64,000 bases of DNA, taken from Flavobacterium piscis (GTDB taxonomy: Bacteria; Bacteroidota; Bacteroidia; Flavobacteriales; Flavobacteriaceae). How positions within the stretch are numbered: position 1 is the stretch's first letter; each line of letters starts with the position of its first letter. This document shows positions 25,513-33,232 of the stretch, in pieces. Where the stretch lies: NCBI RefSeq assembly GCF_001686925.1, contig NZ_LVEN01000027.1, positions 434,001 to 498,000 on the forward strand, read 5' to 3'. Below the pieces are notes generated by a model. The model made no database searches. It saw nothing but the letters and a program-made list of their open reading frames with translations, and was not told where the DNA came from. A program made the position numbers and the translations under genes.

Positions 25513-26172
25513 CCCCCCGCTGGCGCGAGCGTCCCGCTCGTGAACGCGAAGTATTTCTTACATTAGCTCAAAAATAATAAATGAGCAGAAAATACAAATT
25601 TGGAGATAAAACTGGAGCTTACTTTATAAGTTTTGCTACAGTTTACTGGATAGATGTTTTTACAAGAGAAGAGTATTTTGGGAGCATTGTTGAGTCATTA
25701 GATTACTGCAGAAAGAACAAGGGAATGGAGATTTATGGTTATTGCGTAATGCCAAGTCATGTTCATTTAATTTTCAGATCTGAAAATGGAGACCCTTCCG
25801 GCCTAATAAGAGATTTTAAAGGTTTTACTTCTCGAAAAATGCTCAAAGTAATTGAAGAAAATCCACAAGAAAGCAGAAAAGAATGAATGCTTTGGATGTT
25901 TGAAAGAGCTGGAAAGAAAAACAGCAATGTAAAATTCAGGCAGTTTTGGCAGCAAAACAACAAACCCATTGAAATCTGGTCTTTTAAAGTTTTTGAGCAA
26001 AAATTAAATTATATTCATAACAACCCGCGAGAGACTGGTTTTGTTACTAATCCTGTAGATTGGAAATACAGCTCTGCTAGAAATTATGGCGATAATGATC
26101 AGACCGTCTTAGAAATTGATATTAATTGAAATGCTTCACGTGCACGAGCGGGACGCTCGCGCCAGCAGGGGG
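25513..26172 (+). mobile_element. REP-associated tyrosine transposase element with 30-bp inverted ends
   Basis: The left end (25513-25542) and right end (26143-26172) are reverse complements at 29 of 30 positions. Each contains the self-complementary core CGAGCGTCCCGCTCG, able to fold into a hairpin, as expected for REP sequences recognised by RAYT (Y1) transposases. The enclosed gene encodes such a transposase, so the whole 660 bp looks like one REP-RAYT unit. Confidence 0.85.
25581..26129 (+). pseudogene. REP-associated tyrosine transposase (Y1_Tnp/RAYT) with in-frame stop
   Basis: Two adjoining pieces in the same frame (25581-25886 and 25887-26129) together give a 182-residue RAYT. The HUH motif is in GYCVMPSHVHLIFRS (about 54-68) and the candidate nucleophilic Tyr is in KLNYIHNNPRETGF near residue 150; the C-terminal WKYSSARNY is typical. 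A TGA at 25884-25886 interrupts the conserved segment QESRKE-(stop)-MLWMFERAG, where related proteins usually have Trp (TGG), so one G-to-A change accounts for it. Read-through or a suppressor would restore the protein; otherwise it is inactive. Confidence 0.88.
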
Positions 26173-26301
26173 TCATTCGAATTTTCCGAATATAATTCTT
26201 TAGGAAGATTACAAGTAAATATACCGCCTTTACCCACTCAAAATTTAGATAATCTGGACGATATCTTAAATCAACTTATAAATTTTTATAAATTAGAATA
26301 A
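26173..26301 (+). pseudogene. C-terminal fragment of a second toxin-like protein
   Basis: Directly after the right end of the RAYT element an open frame encodes SFEFSEYNSLGRLQVNIPPL and about 23 more residues (TQNLDNLDDILNQLINFYK region) up to the stop at 26301. It has no start of its own. The next gene begins 4 bp later. The layout equals that of the first module: a protein tail placed right before an immunity-like gene. The upstream part may have been removed or displaced by the mobile element. Family not recognised. Confidence 0.45.
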
Positions 26302-26305
26302 AAAA

Positions 26306-26938
26306 ATGGAAAATTTTCAAGACAAACTCAATGAGTTAAAAAATCAAATAAAAGGTAGAAAAATACAAACTGATACTTCAGGAATATTATTGTTTAAGGA
26401 TTTTTTATCAAAAATGGAAGAATGGAACAATGTAATTGGTTTCCCTCAAGATTGGTTAAATAAAATTAGTAGACAACATGATTTATTAAATATAGTTGGA
26501 ATAATAGCTCCAGACTTGTTAAAAAATGTAATTTCTTTAAATGACTTTAGAAATAATAATCCTCAAAATGGTGACACATTTAATTTGTCAAGTGCAAGAA
26601 GTCTAGATGCCGGTTTAATCCATGCATTATTCTGTTGGGACTTTTTTAAGAACAATTCTGTGTTTGATAAATTTAAAAATTTACCAAATCCCTATGATTC
26701 TATAAAGGCACTATACATTACAGGTCATTATGTAGATAAGTCAGAGCCAACTAAAATTACAATCGACTCTAAATTTGATGTTAGGAAGCAAACAGATTTC
26801 AGATTACCGTCATTAGATTATGCTTTTTTAGATTATATAGATTCCGTTTGCGAAAGAAATGGAGGAAGTGGAGGTATTCCTAATAAAGAAAAGACGAATC
26901 AATTGTGGAAAGAATTTCAAAAGAAAAAAAGTAATTAA
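26306..26938 (+). CDS. Candidate immunity protein (210 aa), family unknown
   Basis: A hydrophilic cytoplasmic protein starting 4 bp after a toxin-like tail. Helical N-terminus (MENFQDKLNELKNQIKGRKI), then a mixed domain with LLNIVGIIAPDLLKNVISL, ARSLDAGLIHALFCWDFFKN and ALYITGHYVDKSEPTK; Lys/Asn-rich C-terminal tail. No known domain is recognised. The call as immunity-like rests only on position and size. Its base composition is markedly AT-rich, like the other genes in the island and unlike the flanking mreB. Confidence 0.5.
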   Translation: MENFQDKLNELKNQIKGRKIQTDTSGILLFKDFLSKMEEWNNVIGFPQDWLNKISRQHDLLNIVGIIAPDLLKNVISLNDFRNNNPQNGDTFNLSSARSLDAGLIHALFCWDFFKNNSVFDKFKNLPNPYDSIKALYITGHYVDKSEPTKITIDSKFDVRKQTDFRLPSLDYAFLDYIDSVCERNGGSGGIPNKEKTNQLWKEFQKKKSN

Positions 26939-27104
26939 TTTATATATTACCTAACCTTATTCCCTAGCACGAGCACAATGTCATTAAGTTAAGGTATTAA
27001 TGTTTTCATATTCAACAAGTTAAACAGAATTTCTTTTTCTTTTTTTTATATTATTTTTCTTATGTTTATGCTGTATTTTTTACAGATTTAAATATGCCCA
27101 AGAA

Positions 27105-27281
27105 CCCGATCGCGGAGATTTATCTCAGCAACGATAGCGCGGATTTGCAATCCGTGCCCGCAAAGATTGGTTTGTTTTCCTTGAAAATCTAAAATGCGCA
27201 TTAATTTGTGTGACTCTTGTTTTAAATGATTTTTTTGTGTCTTACTGTTGCGGGCACGGATTGCAAATCCGCGCTATCGGG
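27105..27281. repeat. 177-bp inverted-repeat element, copy B (cleanest arms)
   Basis: Left arm 27132-27163 and right arm 27248-27279 are perfect 32-bp reverse complements (CGATAGCGCGGATTTGCAAT... / ...ATTGCAAATCCGCGCTATCG), separated by an 84-bp core. It ends 6 bp before the start codon of the third toxin-like gene. Confidence 0.92.
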
Positions 27282-27287
27282 TTTACA

Positions 27288-27848
27288 ATGGGTGACTTCA
27301 TTGAAAAACCTATGAGAATTTACTTAAATAATTTAATTTCGAAAAATGAAGATGTAATGTTCAGTGTTGATATTTTATTTAAAAAAGCTAATGGTGCAAA
27401 TTTTAAACCATCTATTTATTTGGATATTGATGCAATAGTAATTAATAACGCTACAAATAAAATTAAAACTCCATACAGTGCCAAACTTGATATTGGTAAG
27501 ACGTTCAAAAGCACAGGGAGTATGAGATATGATGATGCAGAAAAATTAGAATTTTTCAGAAATTTACCTGAAAATATAGATGATGCGAAATTATATATTA
27601 CCGGCCAAGGAAAAAAAGTATGGAAAGATGTATCTAAACCACAAGATCTGAATCAAATATCTTTTATAGAAATAAGATATCTGGATAAATTTGGTAAATC
27701 AAAAACAATGTCATTGTCAGATTTCAAACAAAAATTAAAATCAACTCCTTATTCTAGAAATGATTTTACAGAAATAAATCCCTCTACATTCAATACGACA
27801 AGAGAAGAGCTGTATAAAAGCTTATATAACAGAATAATAACAGATTAA
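27288..27848 (+). CDS. Toxin-domain-like protein of the third module, family unknown
   Basis: A 186-residue protein whose ATG (MGDFIEKPMRIYLNNLISKN) lies 6 bp after repeat copy B; upstream in-frame codons fall inside the repeat and are rejected as a start. The N-terminal part is beta-rich (FSVDILFKKANGANFKPSIY), followed by YDDAEKLEFFRNLPENIDDA, a stretch ISFIEIRYLDKFGKSKTMSL and a helical C-terminus. It could be a detached toxin C-terminal domain that lost its delivery part, or a free-standing protein. No catalytic motif can be named. It is followed after 15 bp by another small gene, in the toxin-immunity arrangement seen in the two modules before. Confidence 0.5.
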   Translation: MGDFIEKPMRIYLNNLISKNEDVMFSVDILFKKANGANFKPSIYLDIDAIVINNATNKIKTPYSAKLDIGKTFKSTGSMRYDDAEKLEFFRNLPENIDDAKLYITGQGKKVWKDVSKPQDLNQISFIEIRYLDKFGKSKTMSLSDFKQKLKSTPYSRNDFTEINPSTFNTTREELYKSLYNRIITD

Positions 27849-27863
27849 AACGATAAAAGAATT

Positions 27864-28358
27864 ATGGCATTAGATATTAGATACATTATTGGAAACACAG
27901 ATACTTATTTTAGAAGAGATGAATTAAATGTTTTATTTTTTTATGCGAAAAATATAAATTTTAATTTAGGAGCTAAACTTTATTTTTTATTAGAAAAAGA
28001 AACAGTTTTTAGATTAAATAATCATATTAATATAGGCAATTTAAACTCTTTTGATGATATGCCTGCACATTTTGATATAAATCACATTCAAGAAAGTATT
28101 CAATTTATTACGAATCAAATTATACCTTCATTACAAAATGAATCATTAAGTATGTGGAATAAGTATGGTGGATTCGATAGTTTAAAAATTGAAGTTAATA
28201 ACGGAAATAGAAATGATTGGACTTCAAATTTAAGTATTGACCATGAATATGTGCCTGAAGATATAGATTATTATATTGATATGGCAGTAGAAATAAAAGA
28301 ACTTTTACACGAATCTTTAAATCAAAATACTCCAATTATGGTAATTTATGAAGATTAA
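27864..28358 (+). CDS. Candidate immunity protein (164 aa), family unknown
   Basis: A 164-residue acidic cytoplasmic protein (MALDIRYIIGNTDTYFRRDE), mixed alpha/beta, with a Tyr/Asp-rich stretch HEYVPEDIDYYIDMAVEIKE and a final beta strand PIMVIYED. No domain recognised. Starts 15 bp after the third toxin-like gene and ends 9 bp before repeat copy C, so the two genes are boxed between two repeat copies like a cassette. Immunity role is inferred from position. Confidence 0.5.
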   Translation: MALDIRYIIGNTDTYFRRDELNVLFFYAKNINFNLGAKLYFLLEKETVFRLNNHINIGNLNSFDDMPAHFDINHIQESIQFITNQIIPSLQNESLSMWNKYGGFDSLKIEVNNGNRNDWTSNLSIDHEYVPEDIDYYIDMAVEIKELLHESLNQNTPIMVIYED

Positions 28359-28367
28359 TTTTAAAAA

Positions 28368-28544
28368 CCCGATCGCGCAGATTTATCTCAGCAACGATCG
28401 CGCGGATTTGCAATCCGTGCACGCAAAGATTGGTTTGTTTTCTTTGAAAATCTAAAAATGCGCATTAATTTGTGTGACTTTTGTTTTAATGATTTATTAT
28501 GTGTCTTGCTGTTGCGGGCACGGATTGCAAATCCGCGCTATCGG
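28368..28544. repeat. 177-bp inverted-repeat element, copy C
   Basis: Third full copy, same length as A and B, with a few substitutions (GTGCACGCAA in the left arm). It closes the toxin/immunity-like island. Confidence 0.9.
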
Positions 28545-28617
28545 TTTTTTTTTATTAATCATTATGATTAAGTTTTGTCAAAGTTGTAACCTAATTTAAT
28601 TTCCTTCTTCAAACATA

Positions 28618-28689
28618 GCCCGTGATTTCAACCACGGGAACACAATACGAGATGTAATATTATTGCATCCCGTGGTTGAAACCACGGGC
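28618..28689. repeat. Inverted pair of 21-bp REP palindromes
   Basis: GCCCGTGATTTCAACCACGG(G) at 28618-28638 and CCCGTGGTTGAAACCACGGG(C) at 28669-28689 are reverse complements at 20 of 21 positions and each is itself palindromic, a BIME-like arrangement different in sequence from the other repeats of the island. Confidence 0.85.
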
Positions 28690-28716
28690 AATGCATGACA
28701 AGTTTACAAGTAAAAA

Positions 28717-28785
28717 ACCTTTGTCAAAGTTTAAGAACAAGTACCTCAGACGCTTGGTTTAAAACTTTGACAAAGTTTTTTTTAT
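28717..28785 (+). terminator. Long hairpin with T run
   Basis: CCTTTGTCAAAGTTTAAG (from 28719) pairs with TTAAAACTTTGACAAAG (28761-28777) across a ~26-base loop, followed by eight T. It isolates the island from the BlaI operon promoter. Confidence 0.65.
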
Positions 28786-28938
28786 GCTAAACGATTAGAG
28801 TTTAGACTTTTTACGGGGCTATTTACTTAGTTGATTCTTATTAAATTCACCAAAACATACCATTAAAAAATCCGTGTCAATCCGTGCTTTCGCGGTAGGA
28901 AATCCGTTTTATCCGCGTGTCATTTCTTAGCTGTTACT

Positions 28939-28991
28939 AACTAATTAGTTAAAAAACTAATCAATTAGTTGTTCTACTAATTAATTAGTAG
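28939..28991. promoter_or_regulatory. Three tandem palindromic operators before blaI-like gene
   Basis: AACTAATTAGTT (28939-28950), AACTAATCAATTAGTT (28955-28970) and CTACTAATTAATTAGTAG (28974-28991) are palindromes with centres 18 and 20 bp apart. They share the ACTAAT/ATTAGT half-site and resemble the TACT/AGTA ends of known BlaI/MecI operators. They sit 25-77 bp before the repressor start, overlapping the probable promoter. Confidence 0.7.
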
Positions 28992-29015
28992 TATCTTGCG
29001 TCAAAATATTTAACG

Positions 29016-29378
29016 ATGATAAAACTAGCTAAACGAGAAGAACAGATCATGCAGGTCTTTTGGGATTTAAACAAAGCTTTTATACGAGATATAATTCCGC
29101 TGTTGCCAGATCCTAAACCACATTATAACAGCGTGGCAACAATAGTAAAGATTCTGGAAGAAAAAGGTTTTCTTAATCATGAAACTGCAGGTAATATGCA
29201 TTGTTTTTTTCCTGTAGTCAGTAGGGAAGAATACCAGCAATTTGCATTAAAAGATATTGTAAGTGATTATTTTGATAACTCTTATCCCCGTATGCTTGCC
29301 TTTTTTGCTAAAGAACAAAAGCTAACAGAAAAGGATCTTGATGAAATAGTAAATATCATTAAAAAAGGAAAAGTATGA
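29016..29378 (+). CDS. BlaI/MecI/CopY family repressor
   Basis: A 120-residue winged-helix repressor. KLAKREEQIMQVFWDLNKAF is the N-terminal signature; the recognition region is YNSVATIVKILEEKGFLNHE, with the wing after it, and the C-terminal helices (ALKDIVSDYFDNSYPRMLAF) form the dimer. Such proteins bind palindromic operators and are released by proteolysis triggered by the partner M56 membrane peptidase, encoded here with an ATGA overlap. Three palindromes sit upstream, suggesting autoregulation. Despite the family name, no beta-lactamase gene is adjacent, so the controlled response is unknown. Confidence 0.93.
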   Translation: MIKLAKREEQIMQVFWDLNKAFIRDIIPLLPDPKPHYNSVATIVKILEEKGFLNHETAGNMHCFFPVVSREEYQQFALKDIVSDYFDNSYPRMLAFFAKEQKLTEKDLDEIVNIIKKGKV

Positions 29379-31387
29379 TACCTTATATTTTACATTCTGC
29401 CTTAATTCTTTCTGCCTGCCTTTTATTTTACAAGCTGCTTTTGCAAAAAGAAACTTTCTTTCATTTAAACAGGTATGTATTGCTGGCCTGTATGCTATTG
29501 GCTTTTGTTTTGCCTTTGGTTCCGGTGCCTCAGCAATTATCATTTAGAAATGCACCAGTTGCAACGGCTGTTGTTTTGCCGGAAACTCCGATTCATAAAA
29601 ATAGCATAACCCAAGTAAAACAAGAATCAGTACAGAAAACCTTTGTAGCACCAACAAAACAATTCATCAATGTTGAAGTGGTATTACAGTGGCTCATTTA
29701 CCTATATTGGTTTGGAGTGATTGTTTTTGGAATAAATTTTTTAATGCAGGCTGTGATATTGATTACCAGAGCTTATTCAGGTTCGGTGATTCAGGATGGC
29801 AAATTTCGTATAGTCGAAATAACAGAAGACAAAGCTCCATGTTCTTTTGCCAACAACATCTTTATCAATCCTGAAAAATACGAATGGGAAACCTACAATC
29901 AGATTTTGCTGCACGAAAAAATACATATTGAGCAAAAACACACCATAGATCTTCTGCTTGCAGAAATGATGCTTATTTTTCAGTGGTTCAATCCTTTTGC
30001 CTGGCAATGGCGAAAAGCACTTGAAATTAATCTTGAATTTTTAACCGATGACCAAATGCTGCAGCAGGATACTGTTGAACGAGAGAGTTATCAGTTTAGC
30101 CTGCTGAAAGTAGCAGCACCGCAATTTCCTTTGAGTCTTACAACCAATTATAATCAATCATTACTTAAAAAACGAATCATCATGATGAACTCAAAAAAAT
30201 CAAACGTAAACACGACGTGGAAATATTTTTTCCTCGTACCACTTATGGTATTATTTGTCTGCCTTTTTAATCAACCGGCAGCGCAAAGTCAAACACTGAA
30301 ATCTACAGAGAAGTCTGGAAAAAAAGCTGCAAAAAAGTCACATGTTCAAAATACAATACGAACAGAAGGAAACTGGTTTGCGACTATCAAAGGAAATGAA
30401 GTAGAACTTCAATTAAAAAGCGGTGAGAAAGATAATTCTTCCAGCACTTTTCAGTTGAGTGAATTTAATGACCTGCAAAGAGACAAACAAGGCACATTTA
30501 CATTGACACGCGAAGCCGGAACGATGACTTTTACCGGTAAATTTGAAGGAGATAAAGGAACCGGAACGTATAAATTTACTGCCGACAAAAACTATCAGGC
30601 TGCAATGCTTAAAGAAGGAATAAAAATCACAGACGATGACTTAATGGTTTTCTTTATGGTGAATATCAAGCAGTCGTATGTACAAATGGTAAAACAAAAA
30701 GGGTATACGAATCCAGATAAAGACCAACTTATTCCTCTTGTAGCTTTAGATGTTAACGAAGCTTATATTGCTTCAATAAAACAGGCAATTCCGGACATTG
30801 ATCTTGATAATCTGGTTCCGTTTAAATCATTGGGTATTGACAAAGCTTATATCGAAGAAATACGCAAATCAGGTTACAAAGATCTGACCCCGGGTAATAT
30901 CATAGCACTAAAATCACAAGGTGTTGATGGCAAATTTATTGCTGATGTACGCAGTGCTGCAAAAGCCAGTAATAACAGCGAAGATGATTCAAACAGCGAT
31001 GATGATGTCCTTGCTTTTAAAGCATTGAATATTGATAAAGCCTATATTAATTCGCTGAAAGAAGCAGGTTATGACCATCTTTCAAACGATGATCTGATTG
31101 CAATGAAATCATTGAATGTAAAAGCAGAATATATAAGAGATTTTCAAAAAGCAGGTTTTGCAAACATTGCACCAGATGATCTGATTGCATTGAAATCGCA
31201 AAATATAACGCCTGTTTTAGTACAGCAATACAAAGATCTTGGCTTTACTAATTTAAAGATGGATGATATTATTGGAGCAAATGCAACGGGTGCAACGCCA
31301 GCTTTTATTAAATCAATGAAAGGAAAGGGACACGATTTTAAAAATCTTGAAAAATATATTGAACTGAAATCGGTTCTAAATAATTAA
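29375..31387 (+). CDS. BlaR1-like M56 family membrane metallopeptidase with C-terminal repeats
   Basis: A 670-residue sensor peptidase. Three N-terminal membrane helices (within 1-135) are followed by the zinc motif LLHEKIHIEQKHTIDLLLAE, HExxH near residue 180, and a fourth helix (FFLVPLMVLFVCLF, about 287-300). The periplasmic part has no penicillin-binding domain: residues ~330-410 are a beta domain (FTGKFEGDKGTGTYKFTAD), and ~435-660 are at least six imperfect ~25-residue helical repeats with the pattern (A/F)(L/M)K(S)(L/Q).(I/V)...(Y/F)I......(G/A)(Y/F). This suits sensing of something other than beta-lactams. A terminator lies 67 bp downstream. Confidence 0.88.
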   Translation: MIPYILHSALILSACLLFYKLLLQKETFFHLNRYVLLACMLLAFVLPLVPVPQQLSFRNAPVATAVVLPETPIHKNSITQVKQESVQKTFVAPTKQFINVEVVLQWLIYLYWFGVIVFGINFLMQAVILITRAYSGSVIQDGKFRIVEITEDKAPCSFANNIFINPEKYEWETYNQILLHEKIHIEQKHTIDLLLAEMMLIFQWFNPFAWQWRKALEINLEFLTDDQMLQQDTVERESYQFSLLKVAAPQFPLSLTTNYNQSLLKKRIIMMNSKKSNVNTTWKYFFLVPLMVLFVCLFNQPAAQSQTLKSTEKSGKKAAKKSHVQNTIRTEGNWFATIKGNEVELQLKSGEKDNSSSTFQLSEFNDLQRDKQGTFTLTREAGTMTFTGKFEGDKGTGTYKFTADKNYQAAMLKEGIKITDDDLMVFFMVNIKQSYVQMVKQKGYTNPDKDQLIPLVALDVNEAYIASIKQAIPDIDLDNLVPFKSLGIDKAYIEEIRKSGYKDLTPGNIIALKSQGVDGKFIADVRSAAKASNNSEDDSNSDDDVLAFKALNIDKAYINSLKEAGYDHLSNDDLIAMKSLNVKAEYIRDFQKAGFANIAPDDLIALKSQNITPVLVQQYKDLGFTNLKMDDIIGANATGATPAFIKSMKGKGHDFKNLEKYIELKSVLNN

Positions 31388-31453
31388 GACAAAGATGAAT
31401 CACTTTATTAGCCAGGATTTTTAAAAAACAAACTAGATAGTAAGACTAAAAAG

Positions 31454-31486
31454 AAGCCCAAACCTTTTAGGAATGGGCTTTTTTTG
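31454..31486 (+). terminator. Intrinsic terminator of the BlaI/BlaR1-like operon
   Basis: AAGCCCA (31454-31460) pairs with TGGGCTT (31474-31480), followed by a T run. Confidence 0.75.
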
Positions 31487-31534
31487 TATCCTTTGTGAGC
31501 TACATTTACATAGCTTTTCGTTAGAACTCTTGTT

Positions 31535-32017
31535 TTAATTACGATTGTATTTTTTTTCTTTAACAATTTTATATTTTTTGCTATCTGTTTTCTGAATAAT
31601 CCAAAATGAGTAATCAACTGTTGAATAATCCATTTTTCCGATAGAGGAACTTAAGTCCAAAGAATATCCTGTTTTATCAAAAGAATCTTTCGTGCTGTCA
31701 CTATTTAAGATAAATAAAATATTATCGTCTAATAGTGTAGTATAAATTTTATCTATTTCATTCGAAATTATTAAATTTCTAATAGTATTCTTACTGACCA
31801 ATATAAAATTATCTTTCATAAAGTCAATGTACCAATTCGCCCCTCTTTCATTACAATCATTTCTTTTGTCGGTAACTATTTTTTTTATAACCTTCTTAAG
31901 ATTGCAATCTTTTAAAAAGACAATTTCTGATGAACTTCCGTTTTTTATGTTGGCTTCTTGTGAATATCCAAAAAAAATCAGCGAAAAAAATAAATATAAA
32001 GTACTTAATATTCTCAT
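31535..32017 (-). CDS. Secreted hypothetical protein (160 aa)
   Basis: Signal peptide MRILSTLYLFFSLIFFGYSQ followed by a 140-residue Lys/Asp/Ser-rich mature part with two Cys (FLKDCNLKK and KRNDCNERG) that might form a disulphide. Predicted periplasmic. No family is recognised. Encoded alone, convergent with the BlaR1-like gene; a degenerate REP lies upstream of it. Confidence 0.65.
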   Translation of the reverse strand: MRILSTLYLFFSLIFFGYSQEANIKNGSSSEIVFLKDCNLKKVIKKIVTDKRNDCNERGANWYIDFMKDNFILVSKNTIRNLIISNEIDKIYTTLLDDNILFILNSDSTKDSFDKTGYSLDLSSSIGKMDYSTVDYSFWIIQKTDSKKYKIVKEKKYNRN

Positions 32018-32127
32018 AACATTTTAGTTTTTAATTAGTTCTCAAGATTGTTTAAGTTCTTAATTTTTCTTGGTAGACTAATTCTTTTAACTTCATTTCA
32101 TTCAAAACTTGCAGAATTGTTGTCATC

Positions 32128-32163
32128 TCCCGATAGCGCGAGCATATTGTTTGTGAACGCAAA
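32128..32163. repeat. Degenerate REP fragment
   Basis: CCCGATAGCGCGAGCATATT and following TGTGAACGC combine pieces of the 177-bp element end and of the RAYT-flanking repeat (GCGCGAGCG...CTCGTGAACGC). A similar scrap (CGCCTCGCTCGTGAACGC) is at about 25190-25212. Confidence 0.55.
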
Positions 32164-32280
32164 ATAATTTTAATTAATTATTTAGAATTATCTAAGGAAA
32201 AGATAGAAGATAGATTTAAAAATTTAAGCTTAAAATTAAGGCTAAATTTGTTATTGTTTTTGTAAAAATGTTATGTATTT

Positions 32281-32898
32281 TTACCACCATAAAATTTTCT
32301 TTTGTTCTTTTTGAAATTTAATTTTTAGATCTGCAATTGTTTTACTATTTTCAATTACAATTTCCTTTTGATAACCATAACAATCTTCAAATCTAGCTAA
32401 TATTGTATAATCTTTATCTAGTACCAAAGTTTCTTTTCGTGGATGAGATCCTCCTTCATCATAATAAACTTTAAAAACATTCTTGTGGTTTTTGAAATTG
32501 ACTTTTCCCTTAGCACACAAATAAAAATTATCTAATTTTCTATCAATAAAATAGCAGGTGTCTTTAATTGTTGGAGAAAAAAATAAATACTTGTTTTTAT
32601 CATTTTGGATATTGGAGGAAATATATATATCTGCTCCATTCCTGTAAAAATCACGCAAATACTTATTCTTCTTTTTCCCATTTAAGTTAATTGAGATGTA
32701 TTTTTCAATAATTGTATCATTTCTAAATTCATATTTTCTCATAGAATATCCAAGTAAACTATTATTTTCTGAATAAATTTTGTAATACAATTCTTTTTCT
32801 GTGATAGTAATATTCTTATCTGTTTTTTTACAATAGATAAATAAAAATGAAATTAGAAAAATAATCGCGATACTACATTTAAAACCTGTTTTATTCAT
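32281..32898 (-). CDS. Predicted lipoprotein (205 aa), function unknown
   Basis: Signal sequence with a lipobox-like end (IFLISFLFIYCKK) gives a lipid-anchored protein of about 180 residues. The mature part is Lys/Tyr/Asn-rich and beta-rich; ELYYKIYSENNSLLGYSMRK and NHKNVFKVYYDEGGSHPRKE are its clearest segments. No domain recognised. Single gene; flanked by AT-rich spacers on both sides. Confidence 0.65.
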   Translation of the reverse strand: MNKTGFKCSIAIIFLISFLFIYCKKTDKNITITEKELYYKIYSENNSLLGYSMRKYEFRNDTIIEKYISINLNGKKKNKYLRDFYRNGADIYISSNIQNDKNKYLFFSPTIKDTCYFIDRKLDNFYLCAKGKVNFKNHKNVFKVYYDEGGSHPRKETLVLDKDYTILARFEDCYGYQKEIVIENSKTIADLKIKFQKEQKKILWW

Positions 32899-33232
32899 TT
32901 TCTTTTTTACTTATCATTGTTTCAAACCAGATCTACAAAGTTTTTCTTCTTGACACTGTAGAAATATTTTTAACTATTAATTCCAAATTTAATATAAATT
33001 CTTTTTAAGATGATTTTTAAAATGATCATAAGCCGTCATGTTCTTACTTTAAATTATGTTTTCCTTATTTAAAATCAACAAATAATCCATTATCTTTGAT
33101 AGAGAACTAAAGAAAATTAGGCATTATAAACAATAATTTATTTATTCGTTTTCAATGTATTGATTCAATAAAACTTAAGAACCAAATCTAACGAAATCTT
33201 AAGTTTTAAAATGATTTTTAAAAACAAATAGT
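32899..33232. other. AT-rich gap before msrA (334 bp)
   Basis: No gene found. It must carry the divergent promoters of the lipoprotein gene and msrA; no promoter could be fixed with confidence. Confidence 0.5.

Noticed and set aside
26116..26172. Start of a protein at 26116 leading into the second toxin tail
   Set aside because: This part is the end of the transposase gene and the REP inverted repeat read in another frame; only the part from about 26173 looks like genuine protein.
27210..27287. N-terminal extension of the third toxin-like protein
   Set aside because: Those codons are inside repeat copy B; the ATG at 27288 just after the repeat is the better start.
25306..28544. Repeated units considered as a CRISPR array
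   Set aside because: Copies are 177 bp long, internally inverted, and 0.9-1.6 kb apart with genes between; no short regular spacers and no cas genes.
29016..31387. A beta-lactam resistance locus
   Set aside because: BlaI/M56 pair is present but there is no beta-lactamase beside it and the sensor lacks a penicillin-binding domain; the family name alone is no evidence for resistance.
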